Assembly: GCF_005082825.1 (NCBI RefSeq) | Contig: NZ_CP034882.1 | Span: forward strand, 581,851 to 645,850 | Source: Buchnera aphidicola (Brevicoryne brassicae) | Lineage (GTDB): Bacteria > Pseudomonadota > Gammaproteobacteria > Enterobacterales > Enterobacteriaceae | Reading direction: 5' to 3' | DNA: 64,000 nt | Shown here: positions 31,282 through 40,848 of the stretch, piece after piece | Position numbering within the stretch: position 1 is the stretch's first letter | Layout: each line of letters opens with the position of its first letter | Made by a program: the position numbers and the translations under genes | The notes under the pieces: generated by a model | What the model was told of the DNA's origin: nothing | Databases searched by the model: none | Seen by the model: the letters and a program-made list of their open reading frames with translations, nothing else

Positions 31282-32934
31282 TTACTTCGTAAAAGATTTA
31301 TAAAAATCAATAAGTCCTTCAGTAGAAGAATCATAACACTTTTGTGTTATATTATTATTTAAATAATTATAAATATCTTGAGATAATTTTTTTCCTATTT
31401 CCACGCCCCATTGATCGAAACTAAAAATATTTAATATATAACCTTGAATAAAAATTTTATGTTCATATAAAGCGATTAATGCACCTAAATTATAAGGATT
31501 AATTTTTCGAACTAAAATCGAATTTGTAGGTTGATTTCCTTGACATATTTTAAAAGATAAAATTTTTTTTATATCATGAGGACTTATCTTAGATGAAATT
31601 AATTCATTCAATAAAGTATTTCTAGAATTACCAAAAGCTAATGCTTGTGTTTGAGCAAAAAAATTAGAAATTAATTTTAAATGATGGTTAGCAATATTAT
31701 TATGTGAAAAAACTGGAGCAATGAAGTCACAAGGAATTAATTTGGTACCTTGATGTATTAATTGATAGAATGCATGCTGACCATTAGTTCCAGGTTCTCC
31801 CCAAATAATAGGACCAGTTTGATAAGATATTTTATCTCCTTTTCTATTAACTGATTTACCATTAGATTCCATATTAGATTGTTGAAAATAAGCAGAAAAA
31901 CGATGCATATACTGATCATATGGCAATATAGCTTCTGTTTCAGAACCAAAAAAATTACCATACCAAATACTTATTAAAGCTAATAATATTGGAATATTTT
32001 TATTATTATCCGTATTGTAAAAATGATTATCCATAGCATGAGCGCCGTCTAAAAATTTTGTAAAATTATCAAATCCAATTGATAACATAATTGATAATCC
32101 TACTGAAGACCACAGTGAAAAACGTCCTCCAACCCAATCCCAAAATTTAAAAATATTATTAATATTAATTCCAAAATCTAAAGCATTTTTTACATTAGCT
32201 GATAAAGCAAAAAAATGTTTGTTTAAAATATTTGTATTTTTTGAAAAATTTAAAAACCATTTTTTTACACTAAGAGCATTTGTTATGGTTTCATCTGTTG
32301 TAAAAGTTTTAGAAGCTATTAAAAAAATTGTTTTTTCAGGATTTATTTTTTTTAAAACTTCCGTAATATGTGTTCCATCTATATTCGAAACAAAATGCAT
32401 ATTTAAATGATTTTTATATGGACGTAATGCTTCGGTAACCATGTATGGCCCTAAATCAGATCCACCTATACCAATATTGACAACATCAGAAATCGTTTTA
32501 CCAGTATAACCTTTCCATGTTCCATTAATAACAAGATTTGAAAAATTTTTCATTTTTTCAAGTACAGTATTAATTTCTAACATAATATTACAATTATTTA
32601 TTATAATAGGATTATTAGTTCTATTACGAAGTGCAACATGTAATACAGAACGATTTTCTGTCTGATTGATTTTAGCTCCAGAAAACATTAGTTGTATCGC
32701 TAATTTAACATCAGTTTCTTTAGCTAAACTTAATAAGTACATTAAAGTGTCATCATTAATACGATTTTTTGAAAAATCAATTAATATTTCATTTTCAAAT
32801 GAAATTGAAAATTTTTTAAATCGATTAGGATCTCTTAAAAAAAGATCTTTTAGATGAACATGTTTTATTTTCTTAAAATGATCACTTAAATCTTGATAAG
32901 ATTTAGTTTCATTAAAATTAATATTTTTCATCAT
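31282..32934 (-). CDS. pgi: Glucose-6-phosphate isomerase
   Basis: Interconverts glucose-6-phosphate and fructose-6-phosphate. The 550 residues are colinear with E. coli Pgi (549), including [11 protein letters not shown], the catalytic region [17 protein letters not shown] and [10 protein letters not shown]. Tandem ATGs at 32934 and 32931; GGAG lies 8 bases before the first. It sits upstream of the mtl genes on the same strand, so mannitol-derived fructose-6-phosphate can reach the pentose pathway. Confidence 0.97.
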   Translation of the reverse strand: MMKNINFNETKSYQDLSDHFKKIKHVHLKDLFLRDPNRFKKFSISFENEILIDFSKNRINDDTLMYLLSLAKETDVKLAIQLMFSGAKINQTENRSVLHVALRNRTNNPIIINNCNIMLEINTVLEKMKNFSNLVINGTWKGYTGKTISDVVNIGIGGSDLGPYMVTEALRPYKNHLNMHFVSNIDGTHITEVLKKINPEKTIFLIASKTFTTDETITNALSVKKWFLNFSKNTNILNKHFFALSANVKNALDFGININNIFKFWDWVGGRFSLWSSVGLSIMLSIGFDNFTKFLDGAHAMDNHFYNTDNNKNIPILLALISIWYGNFFGSETEAILPYDQYMHRFSAYFQQSNMESNGKSVNRKGDKISYQTGPIIWGEPGTNGQHAFYQLIHQGTKLIPCDFIAPVFSHNNIANHHLKLISNFFAQTQALAFGNSRNTLLNELISSKISPHDIKKILSFKICQGNQPTNSILVRKINPYNLGALIALYEHKIFIQGYILNIFSFDQWGVEIGKKLSQDIYNYLNNNITQKCYDSSTEGLIDFYKSFTK

Positions 32935-33145
32935 AAAACTTACTCCTATAATTTAAAAATATAATTTTATATAAAACATCACTACATATGTTAATAAAAA
33001 CATTATTAAATATACTTTTTACTAAATTTTATAAAAAATATTTTTTAATTAAAAAAAATAATTTTTTAAAATACTTATATAATTAATTTATGGTATAAAT
33101 AAATAATTCTATTTTTTAATAATATTTGAATAACATATAAAGCAT

Positions 33146-33693
33146 ATGAAAATCAATAAAAAAAATCTTATTTGGATCGATTTAGAAATGACTGGACTTA
33201 ATCCTAAAATACACCGTATCATTGAAATTGCTACATTAATTACGGATGTTAACTTAAATATCATTTCAGAGGGGCCAGTAATTCCTATATATCAAAAAAA
33301 AAACATATTTTATTAATGGATGAATGGAATTTTATAACTCATAAAAAAAATGGATTAATAAAACGTGTTCAAGATAGTTTATATAACGAACATCGAGCAG
33401 AGTTTGAAACTTTACTTTTTTTAAAACAATGGGTGCCTATTAAAGCATCTCCAATGTGCGGAAATAGTATTGCTCAAGATCGTAGATTTTTATTTAAATA
33501 TATGCCAAAACTAGAAAATTATTTTCACTATAGATATATAGATGTGAGTACTTTAAAAGAATTAATTTATCGTTGGAAATGCAAAAATCAAACTAACTTT
33601 AAAAAAAGAAATAATCATACAGCATTAGAAGATATTCGTGAGTCTGTTATGGAATTAAAATTTTATAAAAAACATTTTTTTAAGTTTTCATAA
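33146..33693 (+). pseudogene. orn: Oligoribonuclease, frame interrupted at an A10 tract
   Basis: DEDDh exonuclease that degrades two-base RNA remnants; essential in E. coli. From ATG 33146 the frame encodes [14 protein letters not shown] and breaks at an A10 run (33294-33303), stopping at 33314-33316. Adding one A joins it in frame to MDEWNFITH and on to 33693, giving 182 residues (E. coli 181). After the break [24 protein letters not shown] and [10 protein letters not shown], with the remaining catalytic residues, are perfect. Essentiality and the lack of other damage argue for rescue by slippage or a base-count error rather than loss. Confidence 0.9.
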
Positions 33694-33775
33694 AAAATAT
33701 TTTTGAAAAAGAAAGCTTGAAAAATATATTTTATATCTATAAAATATATTTGATCACATATCAATTAAAAAATTT

Positions 33776-33851
33776 GCGGGAATAGCTCAGTCGGTAGAGC
33801 ACAACCTTGCCAAGGTTGGGGTCGCGAGTTCAAATCTCGTTTCCCGCTCCA
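33776..33851 (+). tRNA. gly tRNA: tRNA-Gly (GCC)
   Basis: A 76-base cloverleaf with encoded CCA, nearly identical to E. coli glyV: GCGGGAATAGCTCAG start, anticodon loop TTGCCAA, T loop TTCAAAT. It follows orn, as the glyVXY cluster follows orn in E. coli, but only one copy is kept. Confidence 0.96.
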
Positions 33852-33977
33852 TTTAGATTTTAAAAAATTTTGTTCTAATAATTCATTTATAAATAAACTA
33901 ACTTTTTTAATATAAAAAATATTTTTCTGATAAAATTTCAAAAATGTTTTTAATAAAAAATTTAAAGGAAAACATAT

Positions 33978-34927
33978 ATGATTTTTTACTCATCCTATAA
34001 ATGGATGATATTTTTTATTTTTTCGTTTATCTTTCAAGTTCAAATTAATCAAAATAAATATTTAAAAAAAAATATTTTAAAGAAAAAAAAGTATTTTTTT
34101 TAAAAAATTTAATTGAACCAAAACACACAAAAAAAGTAATTAAAATATCTCAATCTTTCAAAGAAATACATAAAAAAATAAAAATTTTTAAAAAAAAACA
34201 AAAAATTTTCAGCAGTAGTTCAATTTCATCAAAAAAAATTACTATCCTAATAGACGCCGGACATGGAGGACAAGATCCAGGAGCAATTGGACACAAAGGA
34301 CTTCAAGAAAAAAAAGTTAATATTGCGATAGCACTTCAACTGAAAAAACTACTAGATAATGATACAATGTTTCGTACACTTCTAACACGTAATAATGACT
34401 CTTATCTTTCACTAAAAAAAAGAAGACAATTTTTAAAAAAAAATCAGGTAAATTTATTAATATCGATTCATGTAGATTCCTCCAAAAAAAAATACGTATC
34501 AGGAGCATCTTTATGGATAATTTCCAATAGTAGAATGAACCGTGAAATTAATAATTATGTAAAAAGTAAAAATTCAAATATGTGTTTTTCTCAAACTATT
34601 CAAAATATTTTTAATGAAAATAAAAATGATCTATTTTTAAAAAAAACTATTCTGGATTTGCAATTTAATAACTTACAAAAAATAGAATTTGACTTGTCTA
34701 AATATATATTTGAGCAATTCAAAAAAAAGATAAAATTACATAGAATACAATTAAATTATGCTAGTTTAGGGATATTAACTTGTATAAGCATGCCTTCCAT
34801 ATTAATTGAAACAGGTTTTATCACTAATTTTTTAGAAGAACAAAAATTGAGTACAACTTATTATCAAAATAAAATTGCTAATGCTATTTATTTATCTTTA
34901 AAAAATTATTTTTTACATAAATTTTAA
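33978..34927 (+). pseudogene. amiB: N-acetylmuramoyl-L-alanine amidase AmiB, frame interrupted in the N-terminal region
   Basis: Periplasmic amidase that splits septal peptidoglycan. ATG 33978 has a good AAGGA site and encodes a signal-peptide-like hydrophobic start (MIFYSSYKWMIFFIFSFIF), then stops at 34101-34103. The amidase_3 domain lies in the next frame from about 34082: IDAGHGGQDPGAIG (zinc His), ILIETGFITN (catalytic Glu) and an intact C-terminus. Candidate slip sites are A9 (34064-34072), A8 (34083-34090) or T8 (34094-34101); one added base gives 316 residues. E. coli AmiB has 445, so the AMIN domain was already lost. Confidence 0.87.
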
Positions 34928-34977
34928 GCATTAATAAAAAATTTTTAAAATATATAAATTTTTTAAAAATAATTTTT

Positions 34978-35013
34978 TTTAAGCATCTAAATACACAATC
35001 TAAGATGCTTAAA
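34978..35013. repeat. Inverted repeat between convergent amiB and rpmE
   Basis: Perfect 11-base arms TTTAAGCATCT (34978-34988) and AGATGCTTAAA (35003-35013) around a 14-base loop, in the spacer between two convergent genes. Neither strand has a U-tract after the stem, so it is not a classical intrinsic terminator; it may form a stable 3' end for both messages. Confidence 0.5.
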
Positions 35014-35044
35014 CTAAACAAAGAAAAATTTTCTTAATTATCAA

Positions 35045-35254
35045 TTATTTTTTATTAAAATTAAAACGTTTTTTAAATCTTTCAACACGACCTCCAGTAT
35101 CAATAACTCTTTGTTTTCCTGTATAAAATGGATGACATTTTGCACATATATCTAAATTTATATTTTGATTGATAGTAGAAAAAATTTCAATTTTATTTCC
35201 ACAAGAACAAGTAGCAATTATCTTAGAATAATGAGGATGAATTTTTTTTTTCAT
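35045..35254 (-). CDS. rpmE: 50S ribosomal protein L31 (zinc-binding form)
   Basis: 69 residues (E. coli 70). Zinc-type cysteines are all present: Cys16, Cys18, Cys37 and Cys40, with the conserved [25 protein letters not shown]. In E. coli rpmE is followed by priA, cytR and ftsN; here only the ftsN-like gene remains before hslV. Confidence 0.97.
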   Translation of the reverse strand: MKKKIHPHYSKIIATCSCGNKIEIFSTINQNINLDICAKCHPFYTGKQRVIDTGGRVERFKKRFNFNKK

Positions 35255-35343
35255 AAGAAAACTCCTTAAATAACAAAAACATATTTATTATGTTATACAA
35301 ATAATAATATATTAATACCAAAAAATCAGCTATTTTATAAAAA

Positions 35344-35596
35344 ATGATGTATAAAAAATATATGTATTATAATAAACACAAAATTGATTCTTTATATTTT
35401 AAAAAAAAAAAAAAAAAAATACGTATATATTATACTAATATTAATAGTTATTTTTTTAAATTTTTTTAATATGAATCGAAAAAATATTTCTAAAGAAAAA
35501 AGTACACGTTTTATAGAAAAAAACAAAAATACTAATATAGTACCTCCTCAGCCAAAAGAAAAATGGAAATACATTCAAAAATTAAAACATTTATAA
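35344..35596 (+). CDS. ftsN: Miniature FtsN-like division protein (no SPOR domain)
   Basis: A short basic cytoplasmic start, one hydrophobic helix (IILILIVIFLNFF), then about 40 polar residues. The C-terminal VPPQPKEKWKYIQKLKHL aligns with E. coli FtsN LPPKPEERWRYIKELESR (residues 75-92), keeping the W83, Y85 and L89 equivalents of its essential segment. It sits directly upstream of hslVU, the place of ftsN in E. coli. The glutamine-rich linker and SPOR domain are absent. The intact frame starts at TTG 35384 (70 residues); ATG 35344 would give 83 residues if the A19 run (35401-35419) is read as A18. Neither start has a clear ribosome site. Confidence 0.75.
35401..35419 (+). repeat. A19 homopolymer inside the ftsN-like gene
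   Basis: Nineteen consecutive adenines, the longest homopolymer I noticed in the window, encoding the lysine-rich stretch just before the membrane helix. Polymerase slippage here would mix all three frames downstream. Confidence 0.9.
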
Positions 35597-35620
35597 AAAA
35601 TGTCTAGTTTTTAAAAACTG

Positions 35621-35648
35621 GTTGAATTAAATAAATAATATTTCATAT
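35621..35648 (+). promoter_or_regulatory. Possible heat-shock (sigma32-type) promoter for hslVU
   Basis: GTTGAAT (35621-35627), a 13-base spacer, then TTTCATAT (35641-35648), compared with the sigma32 consensus CTTGAAA, 13-15 bases, CCCCATNT. It lies about 150 bases before hslV, which is a sigma32 operon in E. coli. The AT-rich background makes this weaker than the ibpA match. Confidence 0.35.
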
Positions 35649-35798
35649 AATGAAAAAATTTTGTTTTAAATTATTTTTTAAAAAGTATTAAAGCAATAAC
35701 TATAAAAAAAGTAATTTTACTTATAAAAAGTAAATTATATTTTATATATAATATATTTTTATACAATAAAAAAACGTTATGTTGAAGAGGCTTTTCTT

Positions 35799-36329
35799 GT
35801 GACGACAATATTAAGTGTAAGATTAAAAAATAAAGTAGTGATCGGAGGTGATGGACAAGCAACTTTAGGCAATACGATTATGAAAAGTAATGTTAAAAAG
35901 ATCAGATCCCTTTATCATGAAAAAGTAATTGCTGGTTTTGCAGGAGGGACCGCAGATGCTTTCACTTTATTTGAAATGTTTGAAAAAAAATTAGCTTTAT
36001 ATCAAGGCCAACTACAACGTGCTGCAATTGAATTAGCAAAAGATTGGCGATCTGATAGAATGTTGAGAAAATTAGAGGCTTTATTAGCAGTTGCTGATAA
36101 AGAAACTTCATTGATAATTACAGGTAATGGAGATGTAATTCAACCTGAAGATGATCTAATAGCTATAGGATCAGGTGGTTCTTATGCTCAATCTTCTGCT
36201 CGTGCATTAATAAATAATACAGATTTGAACGCAAATCAAATTGTAGAAAAATCATTAACTATTGCTGCAAATATTTGTATTTATACAAATCATACTTTTA
36301 CTATAAAAGAACTATTTTCAGAAAAATAA
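35799..36329 (+). CDS. hslV: ATP-dependent protease subunit HslV
   Basis: Peptidase of the HslVU (ClpQY) protease, a proteasome-like threonine protease. It has 176 residues and starts with GTG (35799), with GAGG upstream. The catalytic Thr is residue 2 (MTTILSV), exposed after Met removal; [23 protein letters not shown] and AIGSGGSYA are conserved. Eleven bases separate it from hslU. Confidence 0.97.
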   Translation: MTTILSVRLKNKVVIGGDGQATLGNTIMKSNVKKIRSLYHEKVIAGFAGGTADAFTLFEMFEKKLALYQGQLQRAAIELAKDWRSDRMLRKLEALLAVADKETSLIITGNGDVIQPEDDLIAIGSGGSYAQSSARALINNTDLNANQIVEKSLTIAANICIYTNHTFTIKELFSEK

Positions 36330-36340
36330 GGATTATCTTT

Positions 36341-37672
36341 ATGTCTTCAATGACTCCTCCTCAAATTGTTTCTGAACTTGACAAATTTATTATTGGTCAA
36401 GAAAAAGCAAAAAGAGCTGTATCTATTGCACTAAGAAATCGTTGGCGTCGTATGCAATTAAATAATGAACTTCGCCATGAAATAACTCCTAAAAATATTT
36501 TAATGATTGGACCTACTGGAGTAGGTAAAACAGAAATTGCTAGACGTTTAGCTAAATTAGCTGATTCTCCTTTTATTAAAGTAGAAGCGACAAAATTTAC
36601 TGAAGTAGGATATGTTGGAAAAGAAGTTGATTCAATTATTCGAGATTTAACTGATGCAGCAATAAAAATGATTCGAATCAAAAACATTGAAAAAAACAAA
36701 ATTCGAGTTGAAGAAATAGTCGAAGAAAAAATATTAGATGTTCTCGTACCTACTCCTAAAAAAAACTGGTCTGAAAAAGAAAAAAATGAAAGCCTCTTAA
36801 ATACTATTCAAACATTTAGAAAAAAATTAAGAGAAGGTCTGTTAGATGAAAAAGAAATAGAAATAAATGTGCTAACAACCAGTATGGGTATTGAAATAAT
36901 GGCTCCTCCAGGAATGGAAGAATTAACTAGTCAATTGCAATCTCTTTTTCAAAACTTAGGAGGACAGAAAAAAAATAATAGAAGATTAAAAATTAAAGAT
37001 GCTATTATATTATTAACAGAAGAAGAAGCTGCTAAATTAATTAATCAAGAAGAAATTAAAAAAGAAGCTATTCATGCAGTAGAACAAAATGGAATAGTTT
37101 TTATTGATGAAATCGATAAAATATGTAAACGAGGAGACTCTTCAGGTCCAGATATTTCTCGAGAAGGTGTTCAAAGAGATTTACTTCCATTAGTTGAGGG
37201 TTGTACTGTGTCTACTAAACATGGGATGGTTAAAACAGATCATATCTTATTTATTGCATCTGGAGCATTTCAAACTTCTACTCCTTCTGACTTAATTCCT
37301 GAATTACAAGGACGTCTTCCAATCAAAGTTGAATTACAAGCCCTCACTATTGATGATTTCGAAAAAATTTTAACCGAACCTACTGCTTCAATTACTGCGC
37401 AATATAAAGCACTTATGGAAACAGAAGGTGTTCATATTAATTTTACAAAAGAAGGCATACGTAATATTGCAGAAGCGGCTTGGAAAGTGAATGAATCTAT
37501 GGAGAATATTGGAGCTCGTCGATTACATACGATTCTAGAAAAATTAATGGAAGATATATCTTTTAACGCTACTGAAAATAAAGGTAATACAATTGAAATT
37601 AACTCTAACTATGTTGGACAACATTTAGATCAATTAATATCTAATGAAGATCTAAGTCGTTTTATTTTATAA
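36341..37672 (+). CDS. hslU: ATP-dependent protease ATPase subunit HslU
   Basis: AAA+ unfoldase feeding HslV. Started at [20 protein letters not shown] (36341), giving 443 residues, exactly the E. coli length; the longer open frame overlaps hslV and does not align. Walker A GPTGVGKT is at residues 57-64, Walker B is VFIDEIDKI, and the C-terminal tail DLSRFIL that docks into HslV is intact. Confidence 0.97.
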   Translation: MSSMTPPQIVSELDKFIIGQEKAKRAVSIALRNRWRRMQLNNELRHEITPKNILMIGPTGVGKTEIARRLAKLADSPFIKVEATKFTEVGYVGKEVDSIIRDLTDAAIKMIRIKNIEKNKIRVEEIVEEKILDVLVPTPKKNWSEKEKNESLLNTIQTFRKKLREGLLDEKEIEINVLTTSMGIEIMAPPGMEELTSQLQSLFQNLGGQKKNNRRLKIKDAIILLTEEEAAKLINQEEIKKEAIHAVEQNGIVFIDEIDKICKRGDSSGPDISREGVQRDLLPLVEGCTVSTKHGMVKTDHILFIASGAFQTSTPSDLIPELQGRLPIKVELQALTIDDFEKILTEPTASITAQYKALMETEGVHINFTKEGIRNIAEAAWKVNESMENIGARRLHTILEKLMEDISFNATENKGNTIEINSNYVGQHLDQLISNEDLSRFIL

Positions 37673-37780
37673 TTTATTTTTAAAATGTTGATTCAATATT
37701 ATAATAACTACATAAAAAAAATAAATATTATTTGTATAATAAAAAAAATTTAAATTATTTAAAATTAATTAATAATTACT

Positions 37781-37809
37781 ATTGAAAAAAAAAAAATAAG
37801 ACCTTATAT
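37781..37809 (+). promoter_or_regulatory. Heat-shock (sigma32-type) promoter of ibpA with an A12 spacer run
   Basis: ATTGAAA (37781-37787), a 14-base spacer, and CCTTATAT (37802-37809) closely fit the sigma32 consensus, about 70 bases before ibpA. The -35 box and spacer share a run of 12 adenines (37785-37796), so spacer length is set by a homopolymer. A one-base deletion in the homopolymer of the Buchnera ibpA promoter is known to abolish heat induction and alter pea aphid heat tolerance. Confidence 0.6.
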
Positions 37810-37881
37810 GAAAAAAAGAAAGTTTCTTAAATTTGTTAGAACTATATAAAAATTAAAATTTTTTAAAAAAAGGAGCTTTTT

Positions 37882-38364
37882 ATGTCTTATCGTTCTCTTT
37901 CATTTATTCCAAATTTTAATGGTCATAATGTTTTTTCAAATAGATTTAATCAAATTGATAAGATGTTTAGTACATTAACAGGAGAAAAACCAATATCTGA
38001 TACCCCAGCATATAACATTTGTCAAATAAATGAAGTAGAATACCAATTAACAATTAGCATTCCTGGATATGAAGAAAAAGAACTAGATATTTCTGTACAT
38101 AATAACCAACTATCTATTCAAGGAAAAAAAGAAAATCAAGTAGAAAATAATAAAAAAGAAAGCATAAAATGGTTGCACAAGGGAATAATTTTTAATAACT
38201 TTTCTTTAAGTTTTAATTTAGATCATAAAATAAAAGTTAAAAAAGCAGAGTTATCTTTAGGTTTACTAAAATTAAATTTTGAATGTAATGTTCCAGAAGA
38301 AGAAAAACCTAAAAAAATTTCTATTAATATTCCAGACGATACAAAAAAAATTGATAAAAGATAA
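37882..38364 (+). CDS. ibpA: Small heat shock protein IbpA
   Basis: Holdase chaperone that binds unfolding proteins. It has 160 residues (E. coli 137), with an alpha-crystallin domain from about residue 45 (YNICQINEVEYQLTISIPGY) to 140 and a C-terminal IXI-like NIPDD tail. It starts MSYRSLSFIPNFNG with a strong AGGAG site. Only one of the E. coli pair ibpA/ibpB is present here. Likely under heat-shock control (see promoter). Confidence 0.95.
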   Translation: MSYRSLSFIPNFNGHNVFSNRFNQIDKMFSTLTGEKPISDTPAYNICQINEVEYQLTISIPGYEEKELDISVHNNQLSIQGKKENQVENNKKESIKWLHKGIIFNNFSLSFNLDHKIKVKKAELSLGLLKLNFECNVPEEEKPKKISINIPDDTKKIDKR

Positions 38365-38398
38365 CATTAAAAAAAATAAAAAAATTGATTTAAATAAA

Positions 38399-38434
38399 AA
38401 CCATTGTACTTAAATAAAACAAAGTACAATGGTT
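38399..38434 (+). terminator. Hairpin after ibpA
   Basis: Perfect 13-base arms AACCATTGTACTT (38399-38411) and AAGTACAATGGTT (38422-38434) with a 10-base loop, 35 bases after ibpA and 34 before fpr. The stem is far better than chance in this sequence, but it is followed by a run of A rather than U, so it may protect or define the 3' end instead of acting as a classical terminator. Confidence 0.6.
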
Positions 38435-38467
38435 AAAAAAATAGTCATTGATTGTTGAGAATAAAAT

Positions 38468-39223
38468 ATGAATCCATGGATTAATGCTAAAGTTTTAAAA
38501 ATAAAAAAATGGAGCAATCATTTATTTACTCTTATTTTAAAAGCCTCTATAGCACCTTTTTATGCAGGACAATTTACTAAATTAGCTTTATATGATGAAG
38601 CTAATAAAAAAAAAATACAACGAGCATATTCATATCTAAATTCACCTAATGAAAAAAACTTGGAAATATATATTGTTCGTGTATTAAACGGAAAATTGAG
38701 CAATATGTTATATAATCTTCAATCTGGTGATAAAGTTTTGATTAAGAAAAATTCATTCGGATTTTTTACTATAGATGAAATACCAGATTGTGAAACGTTA
38801 TGGATGTTTGCTACAGGAACCGGAATAGGACCATATTGTTCAATTTTAAAAGAAGAAAAAAATATTATTAATAGATTTGATCATATTGTATTAATACATG
38901 CAGTACGGTATCAAAATGAATTAGTTTATCTTCCTTTAATGCAGAAACTTTATGAACAATATAAAGGAAAATTAAAAATTCAAACAATTATTAGTAGAGA
39001 AGAAAATAGAAATTCTTTGACTGGTAGAATTCCCTTTCTATTAAATAACCAAAAACTAGAAAAAAAAATTGGTTTATCAATTAATCCTCAAACTTCACAT
39101 GTTATGTTATGTGGTAATCCTTTAATGGTTAAAGATACATATCATTTTTTAAAAAATAATAGAAATATGATAAAACATTTACGTCGTAAAAAAGGGAATA
39201 TTACAATGGAAAATTATTGGTAA
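38468..39223 (+). CDS. fpr: Ferredoxin/flavodoxin-NADP reductase
   Basis: FAD enzyme passing electrons between NADPH and ferredoxin or flavodoxin. It has 251 residues (E. coli 248). The FAD motif is RAYSYLNSP, the NADP region [13 protein letters not shown], and the C-terminal [15 protein letters not shown] is conserved. Likely electron source for Fdx of the isc cluster and other reductive steps (known role of the family). Confidence 0.96.
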   Translation: MNPWINAKVLKIKKWSNHLFTLILKASIAPFYAGQFTKLALYDEANKKKIQRAYSYLNSPNEKNLEIYIVRVLNGKLSNMLYNLQSGDKVLIKKNSFGFFTIDEIPDCETLWMFATGTGIGPYCSILKEEKNIINRFDHIVLIHAVRYQNELVYLPLMQKLYEQYKGKLKIQTIISREENRNSLTGRIPFLLNNQKLEKKIGLSINPQTSHVMLCGNPLMVKDTYHFLKNNRNMIKHLRRKKGNITMENYW

Positions 39224-39239
39224 AAATTATTATCTCTTT

Positions 39240-40216
39240 TTAACAACGATCTAATGAAAAAGACATTATTTTACTAATACTTTTTTCGTTTAAAATTAAC
39301 ATAATTAATCGATCTAAACCTATTGCAACTCCCGAACAACGGGGCAAACCAGAAGATAATGCTTGAAGAAAAAAACAATCTATTTTTTGCGTAGGAATAT
39401 TTATGGACAAACGTTTTTTATTATCTTCAATAAAACGTCTTTTTTGTTTGCTAAAACTTGTAAGTTCATAAAAACCATTCCCTAATTCTATTCCTTTAAA
39501 AAAAAATTCGAATCTTTCTGAAATACGAGAATCTTTTGAATTAATAGCAGCAAGACATGCTTGTTCTGCAGGAAAATGATAAACAAACAAAGGTCTTTTT
39601 TTTCCTAATCGAGGTTCTATTTTTAATGTGAAAAGCAATTGTATTAATTTATTTAAATCATCTTCAAAATCAGTCAAATGATCTAATTTTAGTTTTTTAG
39701 ATATTTTACGTAATTCTAATAAATTAGTATTTAATGGATCTATGTTTAAGAATTTTATAAATATATCTTGATAAGAAATTTTATCTGATTTATGACAATT
39801 TAAAATAATTTGAAGAAATTCATCTATTTCTTTGATAAAATTTTTCATAGAACAAAAAGGTTGGTACCATTCTAAAATAGTAAATTCTGGATTATGATAA
39901 CGACCTAATTCTTCATTTCTAAAACAATGACAAATTTGATATATAGGTCCACTTTTTGCAGCTAACAAACGTTTCATATGATATTCTGGACTAGTAACTA
40001 ACCATAGTTTTAATTTTTTAATATGATCAAACGAAAGAAAATCTGTTTTAAAAGATGTTAAGTGTACATCAGTAACAGTTGAACGAGATAAAATTGGTGT
40101 TTCTACCTCCATAATTTTTTTTTGTAAAAAAAATAAACGAATATTAGAAATAATTTGTGATCTTTTAATCAAATTCTTAATTGAAGCATTAGGTTTCCAA
40201 AAATTTTTTTTTTCAT
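39240..40216 (-). CDS. epmA: EF-P lysine lysyltransferase EpmA, start interrupted at an A10 tract
   Basis: Class II lysyl-tRNA-synthetase-like enzyme that attaches beta-lysine to elongation factor P. Motif 2 (FRNEELGRYHNPEFTILEWY) and motif 3 (GVAIGLDRLIML) are intact. The frame is clean from about 40172 but has no ATG there, only TTG. ATG 40216 leads into A10 (plus-strand T10, 40204-40213) and stops; one more A gives MKKKNFWKPNASIKNLIKRS, matching E. coli WQPSASIPNLLKRA, and a total of 325 residues, the E. coli length. Confidence 0.9.
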
Positions 40217-40319
40217 ATTAATTCTCTTAAAAATCAGTCATTTAAAAATAAATTTTTTCTCTTAGAGAAGATTATATATTGAAAATAAAACTCAAATAAT
40301 ATTACATATAAATAAAAAT

Positions 40320-40817
40320 ATGAATAAAACTGCAATATATCCTGGCACTTTCGATCCAATTACTTATGGACATTTAGATATTATAACAAGAGCTACAAAA
40401 ATATTTGATAATGTAATTATTGCAATTTCTGATAATTTAAAAAAAAAACCAATCTTTAATCTAAAAGAACGAATAGAATTAACTCAAAGTGCTACTTTAC
40501 ATCTTAAAAATATAAAAAAAATACTTGGATTTAATAATCTTCTTGCAAATCTAGCAAAGCAAGAAAATACTAATATTTTAATTAGAGGAGTACGTACAAT
40601 ATTTGATTTTGATTATGAAATAAAATTAGCTGCTATTAATAAACAAATTTATCCAGATTTAGATAGTATCTTTTTACTTTCTTCTAAAGAAGTTTCTTTT
40701 ATATCTTCATCTTTTGTTAAAGAAATTGCAAAATATAGGGGAGATACAAAACCATATCTTCCGAAAGAAGTTCATTTTGCATTGTTAAAAAAACTTAATA
40801 ATATTACCATAAAATAA
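40320..40817 (+). CDS. coaD: Phosphopantetheine adenylyltransferase
   Basis: Fourth step of coenzyme A synthesis: ATP plus 4'-phosphopantetheine to dephospho-CoA. It has 165 residues (E. coli 159). The nucleotidyltransferase motif is YPGTFDPITYGHLD with His18, and the second motif is ISSSFVKEIA. No neighbouring lipopolysaccharide gene (waaA in E. coli) is present. Confidence 0.96.
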   Translation: MNKTAIYPGTFDPITYGHLDIITRATKIFDNVIIAISDNLKKKPIFNLKERIELTQSATLHLKNIKKILGFNNLLANLAKQENTNILIRGVRTIFDFDYEIKLAAINKQIYPDLDSIFLLSSKEVSFISSSFVKEIAKYRGDTKPYLPKEVHFALLKKLNNITIK

Positions 40818-40848
40818 AATTTGTTATTAGTTTTATTTAAAAAAATAT

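Noticed and set aside
33316-33693. Independent 125-residue protein
   Set aside because: It is the C-terminal two thirds of Orn, joined to the N-terminal part at the A10 run.
35606-35619. Palindrome AGTTTTTAAAAACT after the ftsN-like gene
   Set aside because: It has no loop and is mostly A/T; too weak to call a terminator.
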